Source: Deltaproteobacteria bacterium | Lineage (GTDB): Bacteria > Myxococcota_C > UBA6777 | DNA length: 64,000 nucleotides | Assembly (NCBI GenBank): GCA_002731275.1 | Contig: PCBK01000189.1 | Span: forward strand, 148,249 to 212,248 | Reading direction: 5' to 3' | Shown here: one piece after another, positions 37,201-46,227 of the stretch | How the letters are laid out: the number at the start of each line of letters is the position of its first letter | Position numbering within the stretch: the stretch's first letter is position 1 | Made by a program: the position numbers and the translations under genes | Notes under the pieces: generated by a model | The model's database searches: none | Seen by the model: the letters and a program-made list of their open reading frames with translations, nothing else | What the model was told of the DNA's origin: nothing

Positions 37201-38199
37201 CAGCTCCCTCCCTTGCCGCTCCAGCTCCTCCGCGATCAGGATCGCCAAACTGTACGCCTCCTCTCCTGTGCTACAACCGACGATCCAACCCTTCAACAAC
37301 CCATCCTTGGGATTCTTCTTTTGAACAAGGCCAGGGATGAGTTGCTCCCTCAATATATGCCACATCCCCTCATCACGAAAGAACTTCGTCACCCCAATCA
37401 AAAACTCGTTCGCGAGGATATTCACCTCTCTCTCTTTCTCAAATAAGACGTCCAAGTATCCCCCAAGATCACTGACTTTGTTCACGTTCATCCGCCGGGC
37501 GATTCGCCGCAACAAAGTCGCCCTCTTATACATCGAAAAGTCGAGCCCTACGAGTTGCTTGACCTGAGAGAGGATCTTGTCTGCTGTCTGTTTATCTTCG
37601 TCGAGCTGATGGATCATCGCATCTTTCGAAGAGGGGTTCTCGATGAATGTAAAGAGCTCTTCGGGCATCTGCTCGATCTGCAGCACAAAGTCGACCAGCC
37701 CTGTGTGGATGGCGCTCAAAGGCATCCCATCAAACTTCGCTTGCGTCGGCTCCTGCACCATCACCATCCCACCAGCCTCTTTGATCGCCCTCACCCCTCT
37801 CGTCCCATCACTCCCTGAGCCCGTTAAAATGACGCCGATCGCTCTCTCGCCTTGGTCTTCCGCAAGAGAACGAAAGAAAATATCAATCGGCAAGTTCAGG
37901 CTCCGTGTATCCTTCTCCTTCAAATAGAGAACATTGTTTTCAATGGAGATGTTCATACGCGGCGGCAACAAGTAGATGGCCCCGCCCTCGATCACCATCC
38001 CATCTTTTACTTCGTGGATGGTGAGCTGTGTGTTCTTCGCGAGCAGATCCGCCATCAAACTTTTGTGGTCAGGTGAGAGGTGCTGGATCACCACAAAGCT
38101 ATGTGGACAATCTGCCGGGACGTGATCAAAAAATAGCTTTAACGCCTCTAAGCCACCGGCACTTGTACCTACACCTATCACATAGAAATCTTTGCTCAC
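34216..38199 (-). CDS. CheB-CheR-PAS-histidine kinase fusion
   Basis: 1327 residues from a GTG (GGGGA 7 bases upstream). Domains: CheB methylesterase about 1-190 with Ser in GTSAGG, His in QHLSPDH and Asp in GSGSDGTRG; CheR methyltransferase about 205-470 with [11 protein letters not shown] and the CRNLLIY signature; coiled coil about 645-725 (repeated SNEE/TNEELQS heptads); three PAS domains at about 730-850, 865-985 and 990-1100; HisKA about 1110-1180 with the phospho-His in [11 protein letters not shown]; HATPase about 1215-1320 ([29 protein letters not shown]). No membrane segment, so it is a cytosolic sensor. No chemoreceptor or CheA is nearby, so the CheBR part may serve a non-chemotaxis signal pathway. 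Confidence 0.93.
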   Translation of the reverse strand: MSKDFYVIGVGTSAGGLEALKLFFDHVPADCPHSFVVIQHLSPDHKSLMADLLAKNTQLTIHEVKDGMVIEGGAIYLLPPRMNISIENNVLYLKEKDTRSLNLPIDIFFRSLAEDQGERAIGVILTGSGSDGTRGVRAIKEAGGMVMVQEPTQAKFDGMPLSAIHTGLVDFVLQIEQMPEELFTFIENPSSKDAMIHQLDEDKQTADKILSQVKQLVGLDFSMYKRATLLRRIARRMNVNKVSDLGGYLDVLFEKEREVNILANEFLIGVTKFFRDEGMWHILREQLIPGLVQKKNPKDGLLKGWIVGCSTGEEAYSLAILIAEELERQGRELQVRIFATDIDTHSLEYASRGVYPASIVADVSPERLERFFVPRGDKYQVIDAIRRMVVFSRHNILSETPLSRMDIVQCRNLLIYIRPVFQRKILHSLHYALNPGGFLVLGSSETIGGHNVSLREIHRKERIFQNVEPIRKLERGGLSFSPVVVEPSVERQGSPRLVEERRILESVNESVAKELQVAAVLVDEQFQIKHVVGSFRHFAQFPEQGFSTNLLKLLPAKLATTVRTALYKAKHTGKQISYAHVSVESDEKVMSFHMMVTPHETIMGVAPHAFLVIFVPKAVRQEALEQSPEQSDEVLQQRVAVLEAELEDSRLSLQATIEQIESSNEEMQVSNEELLATNEELQSTNEELQSVNEELYTVNHEYQLKLDELEQLHIELDNLMKSTHIGTLFLDLHMRIRMITPSIQRQFNLQESDIGRPIYHFTSVFEDEVSGDILKKCELVLRKGQSFHTEVCSKEQSWFLLQIDPYHNYQREVRGVVLSFVDISERKRMEQALKESERRLEEAQLIARMGSTTWDVKSGKIEWSKGMYRLLGYEPEEDIDIDRVYAEMHQTPDEERIQEWLQKCMAAKDGKLTPFEYRVRRKDGTVIYVVTEGNIFYDHEGEAVRVFATVRDIDARKRAESERRKSEAVLGTLAESLPTVFTLLDPQGTVMYVNRLVEGIAFDDYLGSSIYDWLPPDLGMQVREHIGTVSQTRQSVLYDNAYATPLGERKEYYHIMSPVMVGDEFSGVCVLSQEVSELSLLEEEVRNKLEHNNKELEQFAYIVAHDLQQPLRNLTSLTEVIFEDYREGLSEDVTKLLDIIIQSASNMSRMIKGLLDYSLIGREREIGAVDCTLLLEEVEEGLRYQIDQARATLKIGTMPHVVGVSAELYQLFQNLITNAIKYRKRDVDLTIHISAKKNEGVWLFSVEDNGIGIKQEFKERIFQLFQRLHTKKEYEGLGIGLANCRKIVELHKGKIWVESTPGKGSTFYFTLPIVPSRYFQQSEREVL

Positions 38200-38406
38200 A
38201 AGTCTGTCCCCACATGAAGGGTTCTTAGGCTGCCGGATGGAAAAAAGGAAACGGAAAAAAAGCGAAGGCAGCCTTCATGGATATTTGAGAATCAATAGAG
38301 TATACCCCCCCACCCCCTAACAGATCAAGCATGTTCACCTTAAACATCAGAAAAAATCTGACCACCTACCAAAAAGCTTGATCGAGTATAGTGTAGAGGG
38401 TGATGT

Positions 38407-40464
38407 GTGTTCGACTTGTGTTTCTCAAACCATCGTGAGGTTGGTGTGTTTGCATTGGGTGCCTTTGACATAGAGACGTTAATCGGCCGCGGCGGCGTCT
38501 CAGAGGTGTGGCGTGGACAACACCAACACACCGGTGAACAGGTCGCGATCAAGATCGCCCACCACACAGATCTTGGCACGACCCCACACGCCCACTCCTT
38601 CCGCGAAGAAGCACGCCTCATGGCCTCTCTTCATCACCCAGGTATCATCAGCCTCTACGATTACGGTCGCCTCCCCGCAGACATCGAAGAGACCTCGCAA
38701 GGAATGCTCTTCGCAGGTAGCCCCTACCTGATCTTGGAGCTCGCCTCCAACGCTCTCCATCACTACAGCGGGCAACTCGACTGGCCAACGATGTACAGAG
38801 TCCAAATGGCGATCCTCGACGCCCTCGGCTATATCCACGCAAAAGGTCTCCTCCACCGCGACATCAAACCCTCCAACCTGCTCATCTCCAAAACCCTCCA
38901 GCAAGTCAAAATATCCGACTTCGGAATCGCCGCGACTTACGCCTGGCACGACGATCTTCACACCTCGCGTCTCGTCATGGGGACACCTTCCTATATGGCC
39001 CCCGAACAATTCCACGGAAACTTTCGCGACTTTGGCCCCTGGACCGACCTCTATGCCTTCGGTTGTACCATCTACGAATTGCTCACAGGTTCTCCTCCCT
39101 TTGGACATATGAACATCCTCGAATCGATGAGAGAAGCCCACCTATACTGGAATCCCCCCGGTCTCCCCGTAGAATGTGATGTCCCTCCAGGATACCAAGA
39201 GTGGCTCGATCGGCTCCTCACCAAATCCCCTGCGATGCGCTTTCAACGCGCCGCAGACGCCGCCTGGACTCTCGCAAAACTGCAGGCACAGGCCGAACAC
39301 CAAGACCCCACGACATTCTCCCTCGCCTTGCCACAGCTTCCACAACCATTAAAACTTGAAAAGCTCCCAACACTCGTCGACACACAACCTCTTGAGACCT
39401 TTCGTACAACAGGTGGAGCCCCACTCCCATGTGACGTCGAAGGGCGCGCCCCTGCTGCAACAGGACATCATCCACGTCTTCCACAAACAGGCGACTTTCC
39501 CACCATCGAGGTCGACGTCCTACAACTCCCCACACTCCAAAGAGAACCCCCTCCAATGCCACAGACATGGCCCCAATACGCCGAATACACAACCACACCT
39601 TTCCAATTCGAAGGTCTCGGTCCCGAGTCGCTAAGAGAGCAGCCTCTGTTTGGACGCGAACAAGAACAACATACACTCTGGTCAGCGTTGCAAAGAGTTC
39701 ACAACACAAGACGACCGCGTATGGTGTGTATCCGAGGCGCCGCTGGCACAGGAAAGACTCGTCTGGCCCGATGGCTTTGTCAGGTCGCTCACCAGACAGG
39801 ACAAGCACACATCCTCACACCTCCCCACCCCGAACAAGAACAGCAAGGACAGAGCTTGCGTTCGATGCTGTTGCACTTTGTGATGGGAGAGACGCTGGAG
39901 GCACGCTCGCTCTCTTATCAACTTCATACGAGGACACCCCATCCACACCTAGCACCACCGGAGACATGGGAACCGCTCGCACATTGGCTGCTCGACGAGC
40001 CACCCTTTGAGAGGGCGCAAGAGACACAGCACCTGTTGCGTCCATTCTTCGAGGCTATCGCCAAAGAGCGCCCTTGTATTGTGTGGTTGGATGAGTTGAT
40101 GTGGGACGTCGAAGCTCTTGAATGGCTTCGTGATGTGTTAGATAAGTGGCACAATCTCCCGATACTCTGTGTTGTCAGCCTGACACCAACGACGTCAGCT
40201 CTACTCCAGGAGAGTGTCACTTTGCTCGCGACACTTCTTGAGCATCAAGAGACCGACATCATAGAGTTAGAGACATGGGAGAAAGAGACATATAGTCAGT
40301 TTGTGCAGCACCTGTTAGATGTAGACGAAGCTCTCATTGAACCACTCTACACACAAACCAAAGGACATCCACGTATGACCATTGAACAGTTGATATACTG
40401 GCTTCGTCACAAACAATTGAAAAAAACACGCTCAGGATGGACGCAACAAGAAAAATCGCAGTGA
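38407..40464 (+). CDS. serine/threonine protein kinase with C-terminal ATPase domain
   Basis: 685 residues. Kinase domain about 17-285: Gly loop GRGGVSEVWRG, Lys in VAIKIA, catalytic HRDIKPSNLL, DFGIA, and APEQF. Residues 290-400 are a Pro/Thr-rich linker. Residues 415-600 hold an AAA/STAND-type ATPase: Walker A GAAGTGKTRLA and Walker B IVWLDEL. The linkage resembles PknK-like kinases. Start uncertain: GTG 38407 (GAGGG 6 bases before) or GTG 38446 (GTGAGG 5 bases before), which begins just before the kinase fold. Soluble, no membrane helix. It may phosphorylate FHA partners at 33174 or 45522. Confidence 0.9.
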   Translation: MFDLCFSNHREVGVFALGAFDIETLIGRGGVSEVWRGQHQHTGEQVAIKIAHHTDLGTTPHAHSFREEARLMASLHHPGIISLYDYGRLPADIEETSQGMLFAGSPYLILELASNALHHYSGQLDWPTMYRVQMAILDALGYIHAKGLLHRDIKPSNLLISKTLQQVKISDFGIAATYAWHDDLHTSRLVMGTPSYMAPEQFHGNFRDFGPWTDLYAFGCTIYELLTGSPPFGHMNILESMREAHLYWNPPGLPVECDVPPGYQEWLDRLLTKSPAMRFQRAADAAWTLAKLQAQAEHQDPTTFSLALPQLPQPLKLEKLPTLVDTQPLETFRTTGGAPLPCDVEGRAPAATGHHPRLPQTGDFPTIEVDVLQLPTLQREPPPMPQTWPQYAEYTTTPFQFEGLGPESLREQPLFGREQEQHTLWSALQRVHNTRRPRMVCIRGAAGTGKTRLARWLCQVAHQTGQAHILTPPHPEQEQQGQSLRSMLLHFVMGETLEARSLSYQLHTRTPHPHLAPPETWEPLAHWLLDEPPFERAQETQHLLRPFFEAIAKERPCIVWLDELMWDVEALEWLRDVLDKWHNLPILCVVSLTPTTSALLQESVTLLATLLEHQETDIIELETWEKETYSQFVQHLLDVDEALIEPLYTQTKGHPRMTIEQLIYWLRHKQLKKTRSGWTQQEKSQ

Positions 40465-40483
40465 TGAACACCACCTCTGATGT

Positions 40484-40597
40484 TAAGTGGTCCTCTGGCG
40501 AAGTAAGCGTATGAGCATGATGTTGCATTTTCCCCGTAGGGTCGGGCCTTGTGTCCGACCTCGATGTTGTATGTCTTTTTCGCGAGAGGACCACTTA
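40484..40597 (+). repeat. 114-base imperfect palindrome with nested hairpin
   Basis: The 19-base arms 40484-40502 and 40579-40597 (TAAGTGGTCCTCTGGCGAA and its near-complement) pair with one mismatch. The 76-base interior has a second stem GGTCGG/CCGACC (40540-40545 and 40555-40560) and two direct copies of GATGTTG(C/T)AT. It lies between the kinase gene and the oxygenase gene at 40730, with no ORF of its own. A structured leader RNA or a small non-autonomous element are both possible. Confidence 0.6.
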
Positions 40598-40729
40598 GGT
40601 CTGCTATCCCCAACAGTTGAGTCGCTTCGGAGAAGGACAAAAGCAGGCAAAACATCTTTGAACTTTTTGCATGTCTCCTCGTATCTCCCCCAAGATCCAC
40701 CGTTTCGTTTACACACCACGAGGTACATC

Positions 40730-41965
40730 ATGCAACCCCACCGCCAAGAACGTTCCCGTTTGTTCTCCGAAGCCTATCGCGAGGTCGAATCCTTCCTCAC
40801 CTCCACCAACTCGCTCTCTGAAGAGTCGACAAAGACTTTACTGGAGACATTGCAAACACAATTTCCAACGCTCCGGATAACGGAGGGCTGGTTGCTCTCT
40901 TCGATCAAGCAATTGCAACGACAACAACAAAGACTCACCCGTCCACGTACACCAGACGAATGGGACAAGATCTTTCCACGCTACCCCATCGAAGCAGACG
41001 GCTTCGCCCGCGCCTTCACCCCCAACCAAGAAGAAGACATCCGTGAGACGATGAAACATTACGGACTTGTCGTCATTCATGTCTTTGATGAGGCGACCTG
41101 TGAGCGGGCCAAAGAGGCGATGTTTGAAGAGCTCAACAGCATCCCAAACCCACGACGCCAGATGTTACTTTCACCGGAGAAACCAGAGAGCTGGGAGGCC
41201 TGTAATTGGCCATCAGAGAGGAAGTTTTTGCTCTCCGATCCAGCATTCCATCAGGTCGCGTTTGACAACGCAACACATGAGACCATCCACCGTGTCTATG
41301 CGCATCTTTGGCAAGAGGAACGTCTCATGGTCAGCATCGATCGTTGGGGCATTGCACGTGGGACAAAAGGGCTGCGCTTCCCACAACCCGACGGAACATA
41401 CACCACGCAAGACCGAGCTGATTGGCAACTCTCATTGAGTAAACATTGGGATTACAACCCCTGGCTGTTTGTCCAAGAACGCAAACAAGGTATCGAACCT
41501 GGATACCAAGGCTTCGTCGCTTTTGCCGATCACGATATCGAGACAGGTTGTCATCTCACATTACCTGGTGGCGCGAACTTCCTCAAACAGTGGTGCCTGG
41601 AAAATGAACATCCCACTTCACTGGGAATGAAACGTCGTAGTTACCGACCCAAAGAAAACGATCCAATCCTTCAACATATGCAACCCATCCCCGTACGCCA
41701 AGGCGATATGCTCATCTGGTCGTGGGGACAGCTTCACTCCACAACCCCCAATGACAACCACAAGATGAGGTTACATCAGTATATTCGGATGTTCCCAGCA
41801 CCAATCGTCAACCCTCAATATGCACATCAGGATAACTTCTCACCCAAGAAGATCTTGCATCAGTACAGAGAAAGCACACCACTCAAAGACATCCAACTCT
41901 CACCACTCGGACAGACACTACTAGGCTACTTCGAGGAAAACCCCCAAGACCTTGATCAGGATTGA
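40730..41965 (+). CDS. phytanoyl-CoA dioxygenase-like 2OG-Fe(II) oxygenase
   Basis: 411 residues from the ATG at 40730 (CGAGG upstream). The first 90 residues are helical and variable; the double-stranded beta-helix core follows from about 115 (YGLVVIHVFDEATC). Iron ligands of the PhyH-type facial triad are visible: HWD in SLSKHWDYNPW and the distal His in WSWGQLHSTTPND, with an Arg 11 residues later (KMRLHQ) for 2-oxoglutarate. Substrate unknown. The 3' end of the gene already resembles the first degenerate unit of the 42-bp repeat array that follows. Confidence 0.8.
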   Translation: MQPHRQERSRLFSEAYREVESFLTSTNSLSEESTKTLLETLQTQFPTLRITEGWLLSSIKQLQRQQQRLTRPRTPDEWDKIFPRYPIEADGFARAFTPNQEEDIRETMKHYGLVVIHVFDEATCERAKEAMFEELNSIPNPRRQMLLSPEKPESWEACNWPSERKFLLSDPAFHQVAFDNATHETIHRVYAHLWQEERLMVSIDRWGIARGTKGLRFPQPDGTYTTQDRADWQLSLSKHWDYNPWLFVQERKQGIEPGYQGFVAFADHDIETGCHLTLPGGANFLKQWCLENEHPTSLGMKRRSYRPKENDPILQHMQPIPVRQGDMLIWSWGQLHSTTPNDNHKMRLHQYIRMFPAPIVNPQYAHQDNFSPKKILHQYRESTPLKDIQLSPLGQTLLGYFEENPQDLDQD

Positions 41966-41968
41966 GAG

Positions 41969-42346
41969 CTTTTACACACAAAACCTCAAGACCCTGATCA
42001 GGATCGTAAGCTTTTGCACGAGAAAGTAGGCCACCAAAATTTCCACCTAGCGCTTTCACACATGAAAGTAGACCACCCAGATTTTGACCTAGTACTTTTG
42101 CACACAAAAGTAGACCACCCAGATTTTGACCTAGTACTTTTACATGCAAAAGTAGACCCCTCAGATTTCGACTGAGTGCTTTCGCATGTGAAAGTAGGCC
42201 ACCAAAATTTCCACCTAGCGCTTTTACACACAAAAGTAGGCCACCAAAATTTCCACCTAGTACTTTCGCACATGAAAGTAGACCACCCAGATTTTGACCT
42301 AGTACTTTCACACATGAAAGTAGGCCACCCAGATTTTGACCTAGCA
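41969..42346. repeat. 42-bp tandem repeat array, eight full units plus one degenerate
   Basis: Perfect-length 42-base units start at 42011, 42053, 42095, 42137, 42179, 42221, 42263 and 42305; a diverged copy fills 41969-42010, and a still weaker one overlaps the oxygenase gene end. Each begins with a 16-base mini-hairpin CTTT-Y...R-AAAG, followed by TAG-R-CCACC and one of two cores (AAAATTTCC or CAGATTTTG) and CCTAG. The fifth stem pair changes in step: C-G in four units, T-A in three, T-G in one. 42 is a multiple of 3, so two minus-strand frames stay open across the array, but subtype differences are not synonymous in either. No spacers, so not CRISPR. Confidence 0.9.
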
Positions 42347-42553
42347 CTTTGAGGAAGACAAGTTGATGAGCAGAAACACAAGAGGGTCCATTCTCCCTTC
42401 ATCATCAAGAAAATAGAGAGACCTTCAAAAAAAGTTGTCACAAAGAACACGAGAGGGGCGTTCTACATGCAACAACGGCACACGATGTCCAGCCCCAACC
42501 GAATACAGGTCTATCTACACACTCGTTCGTCTATCACAGAAGAGGAGAATCTG

Positions 42554-44011
42554 ATGAGAAAACAGCGCAACGCCACCCGTGTATCTTCACGACGCATCAT
42601 CTGTATCCCCCTGCTCATCCTCTCTTTATCCTTCGGCTTCACGGCCTGTAATGACTATCCAATCCAACGTCTACAGGTCAACAACTACACAGAAGTCACG
42701 GACATCGTCAACGTCGTAGGTGAAAGAAAAGTCGACATCTTATTTGTGATTGACAACTCAGATTCGATGAAAGAAGAGCAAGACAAGCTCAAAAAGAACT
42801 TCACACACTTTATCAACAAACTCGTCGATAAAATCACCGATTACCAGATCGGTATCATCACAACAGACATGGACAGCGCGCTTGGACAAGGACGACTACA
42901 AGCAGCAGAAGGTGTCCCCAAGATCATTCGCGGTCTCGACATGACCCGCCAACAGGTGATCGACGCGTTTGTGAAGAACTCGACGATTGGAACAGGAGGT
43001 TCGTCCTATGAGCAAGGTCTCGCGGCGATGAAAGCCGCCCTGTCTCCAGCCCTCCTCAATACATCCAACAAAGGCTTCTTACGTGACGGCGCGATGCTCG
43101 TCGTGCTCTTTGTCAGCGATGAAGAAGATTGTTCCCACGGTGGCCGCATCAAAGGACGGTGGGTACCGGATGTTTGCTGGACACCTCCCACAGAGGTCAT
43201 GAAATACGATCGAACAGATGAACCGATCAAAGATCCTTACAACCCGGACCAAGATCTTCATGGTAAACGTCACCTCCTCGAACCAGTCGATCACTACGTC
43301 GATTTCCTGAAGGGTCTCAAAGACACGAGAGGGAGAAGTCGCACAGTGTTGGTCTCAGGGTTGATTGGGAATCCCAAGGTCCAGATCAAAGATCCAGCCA
43401 ACCCAAACACCTCCAGACTTATCGATCCAGCAGGTGGATGTGGAAGTGATGCCGAGTGCAGCACAAATGGCGCGCAGCACTATTGTGGCTTTATCGATGA
43501 TACAGGCACCAAGCGCTGTGGGGGATGTCGTTCAGATGACGCCAACGCGAGACAACTGGGGATGAGATACTATCAGCTTATTCAAGCGTTCACACCGGGC
43601 GTCGCGGCTGACTTATTGTGGTACCCCATTTGTGGAAACAACGACGACTTTCAGTCTGCGATGTTGCGCTTCGCAGGGCAGATCAGCGATCGGTTTGATT
43701 ATGTCGTCCTCTCCAAGTCTCCACAGCTCGACACGACGACAAGCAACCCCTACTTGAGCGTCACGATTATCAAACAGGATGGTACAAAACAGCCGATATC
43801 ACAGGCACCAGACACAGAGAAGCGATGTACACGCAATGAAGACTGTACAGAGGGGTATCTTTGCAACGCGAGGAGTGTGTGTGTTGGAGATGGCTGGGTA
43901 TATTATCCGACGATTGTTGGCGGATCACAGGCGAGGATTCGCTTGAGCGGGACAGCACGCGAACTATCCGCAGGTGGTGCCCTCCACGTGACCTATGTCC
44001 CCACAAAGTGA
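42554..44011 (+). CDS. von Willebrand factor A-domain lipoprotein
   Basis: 485 residues from the ATG at 42554 (AGAGGAGA upstream); earlier ATGs at 42467 and 42485 precede the ribosome site. Signal IPLLILSLSFGFTAC gives a lipidated Cys near residue 31. The vWA fold starts VDILFVIDNSDSM, whose DxSxS is the MIDAS metal site; LFVSDEEDCSHGG is a later family segment. Two Cys-rich inserts follow (CGSDAECSTN...YCGF and CTRNEDCTEGYLC). Myxococcal proteins of this type are surface adhesin-like. It lies 208 bases after the repeat array and converges with the DUF2164 gene 7 bases away. Confidence 0.9.
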   Translation: MRKQRNATRVSSRRIICIPLLILSLSFGFTACNDYPIQRLQVNNYTEVTDIVNVVGERKVDILFVIDNSDSMKEEQDKLKKNFTHFINKLVDKITDYQIGIITTDMDSALGQGRLQAAEGVPKIIRGLDMTRQQVIDAFVKNSTIGTGGSSYEQGLAAMKAALSPALLNTSNKGFLRDGAMLVVLFVSDEEDCSHGGRIKGRWVPDVCWTPPTEVMKYDRTDEPIKDPYNPDQDLHGKRHLLEPVDHYVDFLKGLKDTRGRSRTVLVSGLIGNPKVQIKDPANPNTSRLIDPAGGCGSDAECSTNGAQHYCGFIDDTGTKRCGGCRSDDANARQLGMRYYQLIQAFTPGVAADLLWYPICGNNDDFQSAMLRFAGQISDRFDYVVLSKSPQLDTTTSNPYLSVTIIKQDGTKQPISQAPDTEKRCTRNEDCTEGYLCNARSVCVGDGWVYYPTIVGGSQARIRLSGTARELSAGGALHVTYVPTK

Positions 44012-44018
44012 GACCGCA

Positions 44019-44267
44019 TCAAGGCTTCCAACGTGTCGCTTCAGGGATCCAAAAGGCACCATCGAGATCTTCGACCTTATCGCGAAAGTAACCTTGTGCG
44101 TCTGAGATCGCTTGATTATAGATACTCGGACCGATCGTTTTCAAACAAAAATCGAGCACCTGTTGCGCACGCAGCTCCCCCATCTCATCATCCATTTCCT
44201 CTCGAAAAAACAACTGTATCGACGATATCAACTGTTGCTGTGTCTCTTTTGGTAGCTTGACGGACAT
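44019..44267 (-). CDS. DUF2164 family protein
   Basis: 82 residues, typical for the family. The pattern LPKETQQQLISSIQLFFREE then EMDDEMGELRAQQVLDFCLK and GPSIYNQAI matches DUF2164, small cytoplasmic helical proteins without known function. AGGAGAGAG ends just before the ATG. It starts 9 bases after the metallo-hydrolase gene stop and is surely cotranscribed with it. Confidence 0.88.
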   Translation of the reverse strand: MSVKLPKETQQQLISSIQLFFREEMDDEMGELRAQQVLDFCLKTIGPSIYNQAISDAQGYFRDKVEDLDGAFWIPEATRWKP

Positions 44268-44276
44268 CTCTCTCTC

Positions 44277-45233
44277 CTAAGACTGTAGTGCTTCCCAAAG
44301 CTCGGCATCTCGTTCAGCGGTCCAGATGGAAGGCTCTTTGAGACCTTTCAACTCGTCGACAGCACGGCTCACGTTAAATGGAATGCAGTGCTCGTAGATC
44401 GGCCACTCGCCGTATTTCGGGGTCATCTCGGCATACACAGCGTCGAAGATCTCTTTGAGCGTCGCGTCTTTCTTCTGCATCGCGCGATCACAACCTCCGA
44501 GCAGATCGTCGAGGAAGCCGCGCGTCGAATCGATCGCCTTGCGAACATTCTCCTCACCGATGATCGCATCACCACGTCCAGGGACGACGACACGGGCGTT
44601 ACGCGCAGCCAATCGCTCAAGTGTCTCCCTCCACTCGTGGAGATAGGCGTCTCCACAATAAAGCGCGCAACGATCTTCGATCAGATCGCCAGAAAACAGG
44701 ACGCGATGTTCGGGCAGCCACGCGACACTATCTCCACGAGTGTGACCGCTCCCGAGGTGTTCGAGGTGGATCTCTTGATCACCCATGTAGAGGATCGTCC
44801 GTTGGGGGAAGGTTTGATCGGGCCACGTCAACCCTTCGACTTCTTCGACGGCTTCAAACAGTCGGGGGAAGCGTCGGACCTCGGACTCGAAATCAAACGC
44901 CCCACGTTCATCGATGAGTGCACGTGTGCCTTCGCTGCACAAGACGGTGTGGACGTCTGTAAAGGCAGCACGACCCATCACGCGGACGGCGTGGTAATGG
45001 GTCAAGAATAAACGCGTGATGGGGGCGCTGTTGACCTGCTTGATCTCGATGAGCATCTCGTTGGCGAGACGGGGTGTCGCGCGACAATCGATCGCCAGCC
45101 CCTCTCCTCCTCCAAAGATCATCCCAGTGTTGGGGTCAAAATCACTGATATATCCATAGACATCTGGTGCCAATTCAACGAGACGGGCTTTTTGATGATG
45201 GGTATCTGCAGAGCTCGCAAAGGGTTTGGACAT
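44277..45233 (-). CDS. metallo-beta-lactamase-fold hydrolase (HYHAVRV subfamily)
   Basis: 318 residues from the ATG at 45233, with GGAGAG upstream; two earlier ATGs are less well placed. Beta-lactamase-fold landmarks: LTHYHAVRVMG (HxH only; the usual HxHxDH Asp and His are replaced), SGHTRGD, FSGDLIEDR and PGRGDAI in place of PGHG. This altered set together with RFPRLF...GLTWP is typical of a subfamily seen beside sulfur-oxidation and PQQ-dehydrogenase genes, so the changes are not decay. It probably binds a single metal or uses a different ligand set. Substrate unknown. Confidence 0.85.
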   Translation of the reverse strand: MSKPFASSADTHHQKARLVELAPDVYGYISDFDPNTGMIFGGGEGLAIDCRATPRLANEMLIEIKQVNSAPITRLFLTHYHAVRVMGRAAFTDVHTVLCSEGTRALIDERGAFDFESEVRRFPRLFEAVEEVEGLTWPDQTFPQRTILYMGDQEIHLEHLGSGHTRGDSVAWLPEHRVLFSGDLIEDRCALYCGDAYLHEWRETLERLAARNARVVVPGRGDAIIGEENVRKAIDSTRGFLDDLLGGCDRAMQKKDATLKEIFDAVYAEMTPKYGEWPIYEHCIPFNVSRAVDELKGLKEPSIWTAERDAELWEALQS

Positions 45234-45521
45234 CACACTCTCCATAGTCAAAGTCAAACAGAACCCAACGTATACACCAGCAGTGAGACTCGGAGCAAGC
45301 CGTATCGTTTGCCAACTCTGTCAACTTCGAAGTTGGAAGAAATGGGATAGATGTCGAGCCTACAAAAGACCTCCCTATTCACAAAGAGACGGATTCGGGG
45401 TATGCTTCATCAGGAAGGAAGGAATGTGACCCGGCATCCGCATCGCCTTGTCTCCACAATGGACGGAGGAGACACCATCAAGAAACTGTGTATGCCCGAA
45501 TGCTACGATGAAATGTGACCC

Positions 45522-46163
45522 ATGATGACCAAAGAAGAGAAGGAATCCCTGGTGATCCGTATGATCGCCGGCGCGGTTCCAGCCGATCAAACCGAAGAAG
45601 TCAAACAGATGATCAAGGAAGATCCATCTTTAGAACGCCTGTACACGCGTCTTCAGGCTCTCTACGAGATCACAGAGGACGAAGGCGGCCAAAACTTGCG
45701 CGGCGCAACGAAGCGCTACGACAACATCCTATTGGCCTCCAAGTTGCGGGCAGGAGGGACTTCAGACACATCCTCTCCACCACCTCAAACCGCATCACCA
45801 GCTTTGCGCTGGCGCGCTCACCTCGAAGACCAAATGACAGAAAAAGTCCTCGGGGAATTCAAAAGCGGTGCCACCCTACTCGGTGCTGTGCGTCCTTGTC
45901 GCATTCGCATCGAAGACAGTCAGGTCTCTGGCGTCCACGCCCGCTTTCTGTTTAGTGAGAGCACTGGCGATTTGTGGATCGAAGATCTCGACTCCACCAA
46001 CGGCACCTACATCCTCCAAGGAGAAGAGAAAGTCAGGCTCGCTCCCCCCGCCCAAGTCGAAGGCCGTGACTACTGGCTCCCCTGTCCAACCAACCTACGC
46101 AACGGCGACCGCCTCGTCATCGGAAAGACAACCATGGCCGTCCGCATCACCAGATCATCCTGA
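45522..46163 (+). CDS. FHA-domain protein with N-terminal helical domain
   Basis: 213 residues. Residues 1-75 are helical and acidic, like zinc-finger-less anti-sigma or adaptor segments (ADQTEEVKQMIKEDPSLERL). The FHA domain lies at about 115-205: TLLGAVRPCRIRIEDSQVSG, VHARF and DLDSTNGTYIL with the conserved Ser-x-x-Asn-Gly; the usual first Arg is replaced by Ala (LLGA), so phosphopeptide binding may be altered. No strong Shine-Dalgarno is seen before the tandem ATGs at 45522/45525. Third FHA protein of the window. Confidence 0.82.
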   Translation: MMTKEEKESLVIRMIAGAVPADQTEEVKQMIKEDPSLERLYTRLQALYEITEDEGGQNLRGATKRYDNILLASKLRAGGTSDTSSPPPQTASPALRWRAHLEDQMTEKVLGEFKSGATLLGAVRPCRIRIEDSQVSGVHARFLFSESTGDLWIEDLDSTNGTYILQGEEKVRLAPPAQVEGRDYWLPCPTNLRNGDRLVIGKTTMAVRITRSS

Positions 46164-46227
46164 GCTGTATGGACTTCTACCACACACGCCCTCTCCACTC
46201 CCTGTCATCCCATGAGGTCTCTACGAT

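Noticed and set aside
41969-42346. CRISPR array
   Set aside because: Units abut with no unique spacers, and no cas genes are present.
41883-42450. Protein of 14-residue repeats on the minus strand
   Set aside because: Two frames are open only because the unit length is a multiple of 3. No ribosome site precedes them, subtype changes alter amino acids in both frames, and stem covariation fits nucleic-acid pairing better.
44277-45233. Decayed metallo-beta-lactamase
   Set aside because: The missing Asp/His of HxHxDH is a subfamily trait (THYHAVRV), with the rest of the sequence intact.
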